A stretch of DNA of 64,000 bases from Macrobrachium rosenbergii (Eukaryota; Arthropoda; Malacostraca; Decapoda; Palaemonidae). The stretch spans positions 25,007,001 to 25,071,000 of the forward strand of contig NC_089744.1 of assembly GCF_040412425.1 (NCBI RefSeq). The letters are read 5' to 3'. This document shows, one piece after another, positions 24,790-36,318 of the stretch. The notes under the pieces were generated by a model, which saw nothing but the letters and a program-made list of their open reading frames with translations, did not search any database and was not told where the DNA came from. The position numbers were made by a program, and so were the translations under genes. The first letter of the stretch is position 1. Every line of letters starts with the position of its first letter.

Positions 24790-27662
24790 TTAGAGAACCC
24801 CAGCCACTAGGATTCTTCATCCACAACGCCATATCGGGACAACGGATGCTGATAAGACATGGGGGCGATGCAGTCGGTATTTCCGCCATTGAGGGAGGAC
24901 TGCAACTGCATGTCCAGCGCTGCAGCTGCACTAATGGCCGCAAATGGAAGCCCTATCTGCTGCTACAGAACTCGGACCTGCAGAATATCCATCCTGGGCC
25001 ATAAATATGAATGGCCCTTCGTCATTGCGGATGTCAAGTTTCCCTTACTGGGTGCCGATTTCCTTGCACATCACGGACTGCTGGTAGACATCGGCCGAAA
25101 ACCCCTGCTGGATACCGTAACCTGCCGCTCCCAACAGCTCTCCACCGGACCGGGAATGCCTGCCGTATGCTCCATCTCATTGAACAAATACAGTGCCCTC
25201 CTGCACGAATTCCCAAATGTCTTCAAGCCAGAATTGTCAGGTGCCAGGTACTCAGGCCCAGCACGGCATCCATCACCACTTCACCATCACAGGCCTGCCG
25301 ACACATGCCAAGTTCCGCCACCTGCCGCCCAAGAAACTCCAGGATGCTAAACGAGTTCGCCAAGATGGAAAGGATGGGTATCTGCAAAAAGGCATCGAGT
25401 CCATGGGCGTCCCCCCTCCACATGGTGAAGAAACCAGACGGTTCCTGGAGGCCATGTGGGGACTATAGTTGGCTGAACCTAGTGACAACGCTGGACCACT
25501 ATCCCCTGCCAAACATGCAGGACCTAACAGGAGCCCTGCATGGGGCCAAGATATTCACAAAAATGGATTTGCTCAAGTCCTATTTTCAGGTACCAGTACA
25601 TCCCAACGACGTTCCGAAGACATCCATCATCATGCCGGTCGGGACATATACCTTCTCCTACTCCACCTTCAGCCTCAGGAATGCCGGGGCCACATTCCAG
25701 TCCCTTATGGACAGCATCTTGGGGGTCCTAACTTTCTGCGTCCGCTACATGGATCATGATCTTCTCCAGGTCCCCGGAGGAGCACCTGAGTCATGTCTGG
25801 ACTGTGCTGGAACGCCTTCAGGAGAACGGATTGGTCGTCAGATTCGACAAATGTACCTTTCGAGTGGAGAAGGTAGACTTCCTGGGACATGAGGTCTCTC
25901 AGGTGTACCCCCATGGCCTCCAAGATGAATGCAGGGAAGGATTTTCCAGCACCAAAAACGATCAAGTCTCTGCAGGAGTTCCTCGGCATGGTCAACCACT
26001 ACCGACGATTCGTGCCGGACATCACCCGCATCATGTATCCCCTAACCAGAGTGCTGAAGGGGAAGCCAAAAGCACTGACTTGGGAAGCCCTGCAGCAAAA
26101 GGCGTTTGAACAGACGAAGGCAGCCCTCACCAAAGCCACCATCTTAACATATCAAGACCCCACCGCCCCCCTGAGACTTACCACCGACGCCAGCAACGTT
26201 GCTTGCTGAGCCATGCTGGAGCAGATAGTAGATGTTTCCCCCCACCCGCTTGCTTTTTTTAGCTGCAAGTTAAAGCAGCCGGAGACCTGCTACAGTGCAT
26301 TTGACAGGGAACTGCTGGCAATCTACCAAGCTGTGCGGCACTTCAAGTACCTCTTGGAAGGCAGCCCTTTCACCATCCTGACAGGCCACAAGCCGTTGGT
26401 ACTTGAGTTCACGAAGGCGGGAGATGCATGGTCGGCAAGACAGCAACGGCATCTGGCTGCTATCTCTAAATTCGGATGCACCATCAGTTACGTCCCCGGC
26501 AAGAATAACCCGGTAGCCGACGCCCTATCAGGAATTGAAATAAATTCAGTCCACCTGGGCATAGACTACGAAGACCTGGCAAGGAACAGGCCGCAGACCC
26601 GGAAACAGCAGCTTACTGCACAGCACTTACCACACTGAAGTGGGAAGACATGCCAATGGGTGAATCTGGATCGACACTTCTCTGCGACACCAGCCCAGGC
26701 TGCCCACGCCCCTTGATACCTGCGTCATGAAGAAAGCAGGCATTCGACATCGTCCAAGGGCTGTCCCATCCATCAGTACGAACAACTACGCGCCTGATGA
26801 CAGAGGAATTCGTGTGGCACGGGATCAGGAAGGATGTACGAGAATGGGCAAAGAATTGCATCCCGTGCCAGACAAGTAAGATCACCCAGCAACGGAATCA
26901 GGCATCGGAGACTTCCCTCAACCACGTCGGCATTTTGGGCACATCCATGTAGACGTCATAGGACCTCTGCCACAATCAGGAGGCGCCAGATACCTCCTGA
27001 CAATTATAGACCGTTCCATAGATGGCTGGAAGCAACCTCAGTTGTAGAAGCATCAACAAGCACCTGCGCTGAAGCCCTACTATCAAGTTGGATAAGCCGT
27101 TTAAGTGTGCCGGACGATATAACTACAGACAGGGGCCTGGCATGCTTATCGGAACTCTGGGTCTCCCTGGCACGCCTGATGAGGACAGCACTCCACGGTA
27201 TGATGGCATACAACCCTGCGGCCAACGGTATGGTGGAAAGAACCCACCGTTCATTGAAAGCAGCTCTTATGGCACGTTGTACAGACAAAAATTGGAAGGC
27301 GCAGCTGCCCTGGGTCCTGCTGGTTCTCTGCACCACACCAAGGGCAAACGGCGAGGAATCTCCCGCAGAGAAAGTCTATGGCAAAGCACTGGCCGTACCT
27401 AGAGAATTCTTCCCCATGGAGCCGATGACCCAGATATGCCCCTTCCAAGGCTAAGAGAAATTGCAAAGAAGTTCGCGCCCTGCCGAAAGGCCTTTGCGGA
27501 CGGGATCCATAACTTCAGCCCAGAAGGCTTGAAAACCTGTACACACATCTTCATGAGTGACGCCCACCGCCCAACCTTGACCAGACCTTACAGAGGACCA
27601 TACCGAGTCATCAGTAGAACATCCAAGGCCTGCCTTGTCAACATCCATGGGCGGGAAGACTA
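24790..27662 (+). pseudogene. pol: Gypsy pol: protease, RT, RNase H, integrase, broken
   Basis: The protease region (about 24790-25110) has its active-site segment split by a frameshift, followed by GAMQSVFPP and FPLLGADFLAHHGLLVDIG. The RT (25340-25800) shows FTKMDLLKSYFQVPVHP and GATFQSLMDSILG, and its YxDD box is disrupted (reads YMDHD, with a frame change). RNase H (about 26210-26560) shows DRELLAIYQAVRHFKYLLEG and YVPGKNNPVADALSGI, with a TGA at 26207 just before it. The integrase (about 26760-27400) shows TTDRGLACLSELWVSL and NPAANGMVERTHRSLK. A C-terminal segment at 27470-27662 ends with VNIHGRED. The breaks make it non-functional. Confidence 0.9.
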
Positions 27663-27954
27663 GATATCTGTTGACAGGTTAAAGCCAGCCTTCCTAACGG
27701 ACAGCGGAACCCGTGAGGAAACCAGCAGACGTCCCAGAATTCCTCCACAAAACAAGACCTCGGATGAAGTGATTGTCATCCTGAAACAAAGTCGAGGACG
27801 TCCCAAGGGCCGCACTAAGGATGGCATCCACCCAGCAAAACTGCTAGACGATTCAGCAGCTGAAGCCGCCCCACAACCACAGATATCCTGCTCCCAAGAA
27901 GATACCTTGATTAACATTCAACAGATCTTCCAATCAATATTTCATAATAATTTT

Positions 27955-27977
27955 CTTGGAGGGGGGGGGGGAGTACT
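27955..27977 (+). other. Polypurine tract of the Gypsy element
   Basis: TTGGAGGGGGGGGGGGAGTACT immediately before the 3' LTR; a purine run in this position primes plus-strand DNA synthesis. The same tract, as a C-run on the plus strand, abuts the LTR of the minus-strand copy at about 43501. Confidence 0.8.
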
Positions 27978-28270
27978 TGTAAAGACGTCTTCTTTACCTA
28001 TTAATTACGATCATGTATCACATCTATCAACGCAGCAAGAATCTCATGTATATATTTGTATGTAGAATTTCCTGGTCTTTTTGCCAATTTATATTTTATC
28101 TCTGTATGTACATTATGTCTCTTGTTATAGTTATTTGACTGACTGTTAACACAAACAAATTGCTCTCACTCAGCGTGCAGGTCACGGCGACCAGGCACCT
28201 CGTTTCCGTCCACATGCTTGCCTAGGTAATAAATCAATCGGTACCCAGTTCTGTCTTCTTTGACCTCACA
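27978..28270 (+). repeat. 3' LTR of the Gypsy element
   Basis: 293 bp from TGTAAAGACG to CCTCACA, aligning throughout with 23305-23617 apart from substitutions and a 20-bp net deletion. Confidence 0.92.
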
Positions 28271-28274
28271 AAGT

Positions 28275-28870
28275 ATTTAGGTTTAATACTTTCACACAGT
28301 GGCAATAAAATTTTGGGGAACTTGCTAACCAAAGTAGTTATCATGAACTCACTGGCCACATTAGTTCTTCAAAACTTATTTATTAAAGAATAATAGGACA
28401 ATAAATCAAAACAGTATAATTCATAACACCTAATGCAAGAAAAAAAATGCTGAAGAAAATAAAAATGTGCACTTAGAGGGAGAATGTTAAAAGAATAGTT
28501 GCTAAACTTGTTTGACAGTTCTGTATTGCATGAAAATATGATGGAAAAATTAAATTGCAAACTGCAGGAGGGACAAAAAGATGATAATCCAGTACTTCTC
28601 TGTATTGGGCAAACATTTATGTAATTATGATGAAATTAATTCCAAGTATTCTACATACAGTAAGTTAAAGAACTCGTGCCTATATTGTAATGTACAATTC
28701 TCCATTTGTTAGTACCCTGCATAATCCCATAATGGAAAGATAGGCAAGGTAATAATATCCACACAAACACAAATAAAAAAAATGGCCATAAAATCGGAAG
28801 TTTGAAAGTAAAAATAATCAAACTCTTATTTGCACAAGAATTTGTAATGACTAAAATTCATGTAACATTA
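28275..28870. other. Intron of unc-13; nothing recognised
   Basis: AT-rich DNA between the Gypsy insertion and the C2C exon. No additional exon is needed, because the phases on either side agree. Confidence 0.5.
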
Positions 28871-28871
28871 C

Positions 28872-28998
28872 CTGATCGATAATGTCCCTGAGCTGTAGCA
28901 CGGCAACTCCCACCAACCGATCGTCTCGGGCAAAGCAGTAATCTTTTATACAAATATGCAATTCAAAGCTCTCTGGGCCTTCTTCACTGCCAATTAAG
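28872..28998 (-). CDS. unc-13: unc-13 exon: second half of C2C domain
   Basis: This 127-bp exon supplies the last base of a split Phe codon and then [20 protein letters not shown] and [20 protein letters not shown], followed by DQ. EGPE..EL...[10 protein letters not shown] is a hallmark of Munc13 C2C domains. The acceptor is TTTCCTTTCAG at 28999 and the donor CAG|GTAATG at 28871. It ends in phase 0. An open frame continues upstream of 28998 and downstream of 28872, but those parts carry no family similarity and are intron. Confidence 0.96.
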
Positions 28999-29759
28999 CT
29001 GAAAGGAAAAAAATTCGTTATGGCAACAAAAAATTTGGGAGATCCATCTGGAGTGCCTAAACTGAGAGAGAAGTTAATATAAATCATAAGCACTTTTTAT
29101 GCTCTACAACCTTGCCTATTGCACCTGGTTCTCCATAAATATAGGTCCCATAAACCTGCATAATACAAACTACACTTGAAACTTTCAGCACAGAAAAGGA
29201 ATACATAAAATTACAATGACTACAAGATGGGTATTTTCTCATTTAAAAATGTGCCTCTCATCTTTTTAATCGTATTTCCTTGGACCTAATGTGACTGGCT
29301 AATATGTATGTCCCTTCTTTTGACTATTACATAATAAATAAAAAAATAATGGGATGAAGATTTTCATCTTTGTCAATCACAAAATTAAGGTGATTTTTTG
29401 TTATATTAATCAACAAAGATATCTCTACATTTGGCGCAGTCTTTTTATGAAAATCAAAACCATTACCATGCAATGATAACCATTTCTGGACTGTTCTGCA
29501 TAAAGCATGAAAATCATTTTTAAAAACTATTTAGGACTGTTCTGCCTATAGCATGAAAATCATTTTTAAAAATGTTTGCTAATGCAGAAATATAAACTTT
29601 TGTCTTTTCTGGATAGGCCTGGTCCAGTCACTGAAGACTGCTAACAAAACAGTTAACTAGCAGCAGGCAAGTGAAGGGTACTCAGTAAACAGCATCACTT
29701 TTTCTTCAGCTGCCTTGTCATGCAGATGTTGGAAAATACCATCATGGCTGTTGTTGGAG

Positions 29760-32050
29760 CAAGCTTGAGTTTTCATATAAGTAACTTACCAAGTAATTAC
29801 ATAGCTATAGTTCTAACTTGCGTGGCAGCCTTTATTTAAAAATCGCTGTCATTTTTTTCGATAGTTTACTGTAGGTGACAAGCCCCTCCCATCAATGGGA
29901 GTGATGGAAACGACTTAGCAAACCTCATTCTGTTTCTACTGGCTCTCGAGTAACATCGGGGGTATGCTGCAGCTTTTGTTTGCTGATTTTCGGATGTATG
30001 GCTGGATTTCAGTGAAGTATTGTTGCTTATTTGAGTAGCCTTCAAGCTTTAATAGCTTTCAGGATAATTTTTTCTAGTTCTTTGGTTATTATTATGTCTG
30101 ATTTGAGTTCACCTATTTTTGCTATTGTATTGAAAGTTGCAAACCATATTAATCAATCTTTACACGATTCTTATATAATTTGTAGTAAATCTAGGGGGCA
30201 GAAATATAGTAAGGAGAAAACTCGTGCTAAATGTTATGGTTAGCAAGAGTAGAAGGTACTTAATCTCAACTAGACAAGTTGAAGAGGGATAGAAAGGAAA
30301 GCAGCAAAGCAGCCTCTAAAGCCGAGAAATGAGCTTCCTTAGCCAAGAATTCTACCTAACTTGCATGTTCCCAGGTATCGGCAGACAGCCACTGGAAGGG
30401 CGTCTTTACAGGAAAAAGTGTTGTGGAAGAGTTGGCTGCTCATACTGCCAATTCTCCTAGATGAAGGTCCCTGTCATACTCCCCTAAACCTGAGAGGAGT
30501 CATACCGGAGGTCCAGGGGAGGTCGGTGTGACAGACTGCCGTTGGAAAGGTGTCTCTGTGGATGTGCGTCAGCTGTCGTCTGACTCTCAAGACTCCAGCC
30601 TGGACTTGAAAGCACTGCAAGCGCTTTCTAGAGTCATCTCGTCCATTGAAGAGGCAAGCAGGCGATGCTGGCCGCTCTTTTCCACTGCCCAGTAGTGGTT
30701 TAAGGAGCTGGGCACAGTCCTCAACCTTCCTGCAGTGCATGGGACAGTCCAGATTATTTCTCTCCTGAGCATACTTCTTTTGGGTGCCAGTTTTTGGCCC
30801 ATCGCGCCCAATGATCCCTTGCAGGCACCCATGGTCTTCGTTCAAGCGCCCGATGCCAGCTTCTGAGCATCTGCTGCCAATTTACAAGCGCTTGGTGCCA
30901 GCTCCTTTTCGCTTGGCGCCAGGTGACAAGTGCCTGGTGCCAACTCTTCAGTATCAATTTACTGCCCGGAGCACCAAGCGCCCGTTTCCGACCACAGATC
31001 ACCTGTCCTATGCAGCTCTCCTTCAATATTTGCAGGTGAGCTTTCCATCCCATTTTTGGCTCCAGCTAGCCCCTGGTCTCGCCTACCTCGACCTTCCTGA
31101 TGAGGAGCCATCCAGATGGCAGATCTAAGCTCCCCACAATGGTGGTTTCCTCATCTTCTAGGAAGGCACTCAAGGAGATTGCAGTTTGGTTTTCTGCTAA
31201 GAGGGAACAAGGCAAGGCTTCCTTTGTTTTTCCTCCCTCACACTTAATCCGTAAGAGGTTTCTTTCCTGTGCCACCAGGGAAGCTCCTTCTTCCTGAAGC
31301 TCAGCGTTTTTGTTGGCGAAAATGATGTTTTTCATTGGCAGAACTTGTCAGACCTCTTTGAGTTGTCTGAAGTTTTCACTTTCTTGGACTGGATGGTGAG
31401 AGCGCTAGCCAAGAAGATTGAAGATTTCAATGGCTTGTTAAGACTTCACCTTGGACTGGCTAGGAGAACCTTTCTCAAGCAGACAAACCATCAGGGATGA
31501 CTCTCTTGAACTTGCAGCTCTTTTCTCTTTGGGGGTTTTGAAGGAAAGAGATTTTTGGTGCTCCCATTCACTAAGGCACAGAAGTCAGACCTTCAATAGA
31601 AGTCAACTTAGGATCTGGCGCGTTCTTCCAAACGCCCCGAGGATTCGTCAGCCTTTGTTTCTAAGATGGTCTCTCCTCTCCAGCAACATCTCTTTCGTGA
31701 GAGTAAGCCCAAGTCCAGTCTAGGACCTGCTCCAATGCCTGCTTCTCAACGGGAAAGTTTCTGGGACGTGGTGTCCTGAAGAACAGAACCTCCACATCAA
31801 TGTCAGAGCTGAAAGCTGTTCACTTAGGGCTTCAGTGCTTCTCGACCCTAGTTTTCAACAAGACTGTGGCAGTCCATTCAGACAATACCACAGCCCTAAC
31901 ATACATACGAAGCAAGGTGGCTCTCGCTCTTTTTCTTTCTGTCAGACAGCAAGAGACCTTCTACTGTGGACAGATCAAATCGAGTGAGTCTAGTCACTTG
32001 ATTTTTTCAGATCAACTAAATTCTGACAGACAAGCTGAGCTGTCGAATAG
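29760..32050 (+). mobile_element. DIRS-type retrotransposon fragment (copy C)
   Basis: An upstream leader at about 29760-30000 is followed by a heavily broken gag-like region. It includes in-frame pieces such as LARSSKRPEDSSAFVSKMVSP (31610-31690) and imperfect 30-bp repeats of 'cgcttggtgccagctc' at 30840-30975. At 31800-32040 it changes to a DIRS-type RNase H remnant (ELKAVHLGLQCFSTLVF, HSDNTTALTYI). Most of the RT and the whole tyrosine recombinase are absent. It ends abruptly at 32050, where an LTR-like sequence starts. Confidence 0.6.
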
Positions 32051-34435
32051 TGTTGAAACTTCGACGAGAGATTGTACTTTTCCGCAAGTTGTAAAGTTTT
32101 ATGTATTCTTTCTAAATTTACACAAGTGGAAATGCGTAGTATGTAGAAGAAAGATATGTTTTGTTGTGTTTGTATTTAGTTGTGAAAAGTATTGTGTTTT
32201 ATTGTTTCGTGTATTTAATTGTAAGCATATGTGTAATGGTGCTTAAGGGGATCGGCCGGTTTCCGACTTTTTTAACGACAGGTTGTTGATATATAGGGGG
32301 TTTGTTAAAGGATATTGTGTGGAACTTCTGGGGAAAAAATTTTTGTTCAGTGACCTTAGGTTTTGTGACGCCAGAGCATTTTTCGGCCAAAAATGGCCAT
32401 TTTCAAAATGCATCTCCTCCTTTGCTTTTTGGTTTTAAGGGATGAGATTTGAACCACGTATAAAACACATATGGACCTTCGATACAAAGCCGGGGATTTT
32501 TGATTTTTCAATTATTTTTCGAGATATGAATTTTTTTTTTTATGAAATTTTCCGGGAAAAATTACAGAAAAAAAAAATTGCCAAAAATCAGAATCTCAAA
32601 ATATTAAAAATCCCCGGCTTTGTTTTAATCTAACATGTTTCCCCATGTTATATTTAAAATTTCATTTAGATTGGTCCAATACTAAGGGAGGAGATGCATT
32701 TTAAAGGCGAAAAACTTATGTTTTGAGAAACGGGCCTTCAAAGTTTTAGTTAGCCTACATAAAAAAAGTAAAAGGGACTTCAAAGACTGTGTTACAATTA
32801 ATTCTATGGTTTTAATTTTTATTTTTGGGTATTAATTAATGCAAAATGATTATAAATAAGAATATTAATTGATTATTTATGTGCCTAAGACACATTCTTA
32901 TAAATTTTAGGTTCCTGGTCCCCCCATGTCTGATCTTGCTGCAAGGTATTACTCTAGGGTATCATAGTTGCCTACACTTTTTTATTAGTGTCTCGAATCC
33001 ATCCCTTGCCAAATGGATCCTGGGAATTACTTTACATTCACAATTAGGGATTCGTGATTCAAGTAATTCATCAAGTCTTGCTTCACTTATTATGATCATT
33101 TTATTTTCAGGATCGTCTCTAATATCAGCCTCCGAGCTACTGCTTTCTTTTTCTAAAATATCTTTGCCCTTTGGTAGTGACGAACAAATAAAAAGGCGTT
33201 TAGGGGTGGATGTGGTTGGTCTCTGGTCAGCAGAGATCGCTGCCTGCGCCGTTTGATGGGCGACAGCTCTCTCTCTCTCTCCGTCGCTCCATTCCCCTCT
33301 ATGGCACTAATTTCTTGAACTCTTTCTTCTACTTCTCGCCTGGACTTTTCCACTTGGCTTTTCCGCATTCTAGAAGCATGAAGTGAACTCTTGGACCTTT
33401 TAGGCACGGTGAAAAAACAAAAACACAGCAGAAAATACAGAGTTCAGTCAAGGCTAGCGAGCATGAAAAACGTGTCCTTCTAGCTTGGAAGTTTATAGGC
33501 AACTCTCGGCCACAGTCGGCGTCATGGTATGACGTGTGCGTTGTCATGGCTAGGAATAACTAAAAAGGTGCCGAGTAGGATATTATTGACATTATACATT
33601 TCATTTCAAAGGAAGTTTTCGTAATATATATCGCAAAAACTATACCTGACTAAATCATTTGCGCTACTGGTGTTTTATGGGTATATAGTTATTGTTACAT
33701 TTTAGGCCATAACTAGAGAGATACGGCAAATTTTAGCATAATATTTCATGGACACATTCTTGAACCCTATACGAAGCCACAGAATTTTTTTCAGCAAATC
33801 GAATTTTTTAAAGATTATTGGGTTTTTTTAGGCGGCCGATCCCCTTAACTACCGGACATCGGTTGTTTATTCAGTTGTTAGCCAAACGTTTGGTGGTGGT
33901 CAAGGACGGCCATGAAATCAGTCCCTTCACAGCCTTGGTTCAGTGTACAGTAGTTGTATCTAGTAGGGACTCAAGAAAGTGTAATGCAACCGTAGTTGTC
34001 AGTGCCTTCAAATCCACTTAAGTATTCCTTTTCATTTGGGAAGATTTCCTTTAGGAGTTATGCATATCTAAATATAAGAAGAATTTCTTGGAATGTGCTT
34101 TGGATGAGGGTTATGAGGTAGAGATTGTGCTCATGCCAATCATAGAAATGTCAAATGCTCCATTTGAACTAACAATAAGTTTATATTGTTTATGTCTTAG
34201 ATTAATATACACAATGCAATGCAGTGTAATTTGGAACATGAGTGAAGTAACCTCGTATATGGTACATATGTATGTGTGTAGTCAAGGGCACATTTATATA
34301 ACCAGTAGCGATCTACTATTGATTAATTTTAGGTGTGGCCAACTTCTAAATATTATATTTGCTGGTGCAGTATATATATTTTTTTCGAGCTGGCAGTTTG
34401 TACACTCTTTTAGTATTAAGACCTTATATATTTTG
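32051..34435 (+). repeat. Probable 5' LTR of BEL-type element, split by a TTAA insertion
   Basis: From TGTTGAAACTTCGACGAG at 32051 to about 34433, interrupted by the 32247-33844 element. Without the insertion it is about 780 bp. It stands immediately upstream of a TGGTGTTGG primer-site-like motif and the BEL gag, and it begins exactly where DIRS coding stops. No partner 3' LTR was found in the window, so this call rests on position and the TG start. Confidence 0.4.
32247..33844 (-). mobile_element. 1.6-kb TTAA-flanked transposon with perfect 12-bp ends
   Basis: The terminal inverted repeats GGGGATCGGCCG and CGGCCGATCCCC are flanked by TTAA (32243-32246 and 33845-33848), the target preference of piggyBac-type elements. 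On the minus strand it has a short ORF (MPKRSKSSLHASRMRKSQ..., 33407-33153) and, in another frame, a segment around 32950-33190 with two cysteines (IISEARLDELLESRIPNCEC). No DDE catalytic domain is present. The N-terminal style resembles arthropod Mutator-like transposase N-termini, which would be odd with TTAA ends; this is a weak inference. A second copy ends at 165. Confidence 0.75.
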
Positions 34436-34459
34436 GTGTTGGTAAATTACAGGCTCAGA

Positions 34460-35215
34460 TGTCTGACATGGAAGAATTAAAGAGGAGTCTGTGATAACTA
34501 ACCGGTAAAAAAGGTTGAAACCACTATTGATGCAGGTGATATCAATAGTATTTCTTCATTGAGAGACTAGAGCTTTGAAGGAATATTTGCAGAAAATCCA
34601 GGAATTGGATAATGAAATATTGGATCTAATGGATCCTGGAGGACAACTTGACCAAATTATGAATCAAGCTGAACATAGCCTAAAGGCAGGCACTGAAATT
34701 CATAGACTAAACTCCTCCATCACGAATCTTCTGGCTGTAAGGGGTGAACCTAGTGCACCGATACTGCCTGTTAAAGCTAGTGTAAAGTTTCCTAAATTAA
34801 ACCTCAAGCATTTTGATGGTGATGCATTGGAATGGAATTCATTTTGGGAACTTTATGAAATATCAGTACACCAGCGTACTGATTTTGAGAAAATGCAGAA
34901 GTTTTCTTATTTGAAAGGCCTATTGGAAGGTAAGGCTTTGGAAATGATATCTAGTTTTAAATTATAAGGTGATATATACAGTATTTGCAAGCAGTGAACT
35001 TTTTAAAAGAGACCTATGGCGGAAAAGATGAAATCAAGTTGTGTTTAGTTAGGAAACACTTCCAAACTGAGACTCCCAAGGCAGATGCAGAAACTCTACA
35101 AGGTTTTAGAGCGCAATTCGAATGCTGCACAAGATCATTGGAAAGTGAACAGCTGGAATTGAGTGAACTGTATACCATCTTGCTCTACACCAAACTACCT
35201 ACTAGTGTAAGTTAA
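34460..35215 (+). pseudogene. gag: BEL/Pao gag, broken
   Basis: The start is near MSDMEELKRSL (34460), followed by stops, then an open frame 34575-34967 with KFPKLNLKHFDGDALEWNSF and KMQKFSYLKGLLEGKALEMI. It continues after a shift at 34985-35215 (NFLKETYGGKDEIKLCLVRK). The P.L.L..FDGD...W..FW pattern is the conserved capsid motif of BEL/Pao gag proteins. Premature stops at about 34485 and 34965 and a further stop at 35216 inactivate it. Confidence 0.85.
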
Positions 35216-35330
35216 ATAATAAAATGAAGGTGTGGGGAAGATTGGCTTAAATTTGACACCTTAAGAAATATCTTGAAGAAATACACAATTTGAGGGCTTT
35301 TCCGCTGACTGAACCAGTAAAAGCTGATAA

Positions 35331-35645
35331 TAGTAAACCCCCGTATTTGCAGGGGCTGCGTACCCCCCCTCGAATAGCTAAAATCTGAAAATACTTAAAA
35401 CCCTTCTAAAACACTTAGAACTGCCTATTTTGATAATTAAAAAAAAACACTTAAAAATGCTTATACAGGGTACCTGAGTATTTTAAGTTTTATCACAAAA
35501 AGTGCATTTAGTCATGAAAATACAGCAATTAGTGAATATTTCTGTGAAAAATACTGCGTTTGGGCGAATTTTCCGCTATTATGTGTATATAAGTTCCACA
35601 GAGAAATCCGCGAACAGGTGAGAACGCAAATACGGGGGGTTTACT
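35331..35645. mobile_element. Short inverted-repeat element (pogo/Tigger-like MITE)
   Basis: The ends TAGTAAACCCCCGTATTTGC and GCAAATACGGGGGGTTTACTA are inverted repeats, and the length is about 315 bp with no ORF. It interrupts the BEL gag between the capsid and zinc-knuckle parts. A truncated relative ends at 41069 with ACGGGGGTTTTACTGTA. Confidence 0.75.
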
Positions 35646-35754
35646 ACATTAACAATGGTATCTGCTTTCGCAGTAGAACAAGGGAAATCTGTGATACCAG
35701 AAAAAAACATTGGTAAGGCCTAAAGAAAATATGAACAAAGCCAAGGTATACCAG

Positions 35755-35940
35755 GTTAGAGGATGTGCACTTTGTGGAGGCAATCATATATGGACACACT
35801 GTAAATCTCATGTAACCAGAAGAGGAAAGATAGAATGACTCAGAACTCTGGGCCTGTGTTTCATATGTGTATCCAATAGGCACTTCAGTTCCGACTGTGA
35901 CAGGCAAGGTTGTAACAATGGCTGCACTTTTAGACTTTTG
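35755..35940 (+). pseudogene. BEL/Pao gag zinc knuckles
   Basis: Translation gives CALCGGNHIWTHCKSH, a TAG-type stop, then GLCFICVSNRHFSSDCDRQG: two CCHC-like knuckles of the type found after the BEL capsid. The reading frame is broken between them. The element then meets the piggyBac insertion at 35961. Confidence 0.75.
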
Positions 35941-36318
35941 TAAATGTTGTCGTACTGGTATTAACCCTTAAACGCTGACTGGATGTATCGTACGTCGACT
36001 AAAATTGTCTGTTGGGTGCCGAGTGGACGTACTGTACGTCGACTACAAAATGTTTTTTAAATATTCGCGGAAAAATAATTATAGGCCTAGTTTGCGAAAG
36101 GTTTTACATCACGCGTCTTGAGGGATGCTGGGAGTTCACGGATCATGCTGTTGTTTTGTTTAAAAGTATCAACTAGCCGCGCATGCGCCAATTTCTTCCT
36201 TCTCGCACTACAAAGCATCAGCGGCGCATCGTCGGAGAGCAATTTCTTGACGCATTCGTGTTTTGCAGAACTTTTGCGAGTGTTAGCGTATTTGTGACGC
36301 AACAGGACGTTTGCAAAG

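Larger units (their letters stand above)
23301..28274 (+). mobile_element. Gypsy-class LTR retrotransposon, complete structure, decayed ORFs
   Basis: Order: 5' LTR 23305-23617, primer site, gag, protease, reverse transcriptase, RNase H, integrase, polypurine tract, 3' LTR 27978-28270. The 4-bp AAGT just before the 5' LTR (23301-23304) recurs right after the 3' LTR (28271-28274), a target duplication. The gag zinc knuckle and pol order suit a CsRn1/Kabuki- or mag-like lineage, but I do not assign a clade firmly. Several frameshifts and stops break the coding region. It sits in the last unc-13 intron, in the orientation opposite to the gene. Confidence 0.93.
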
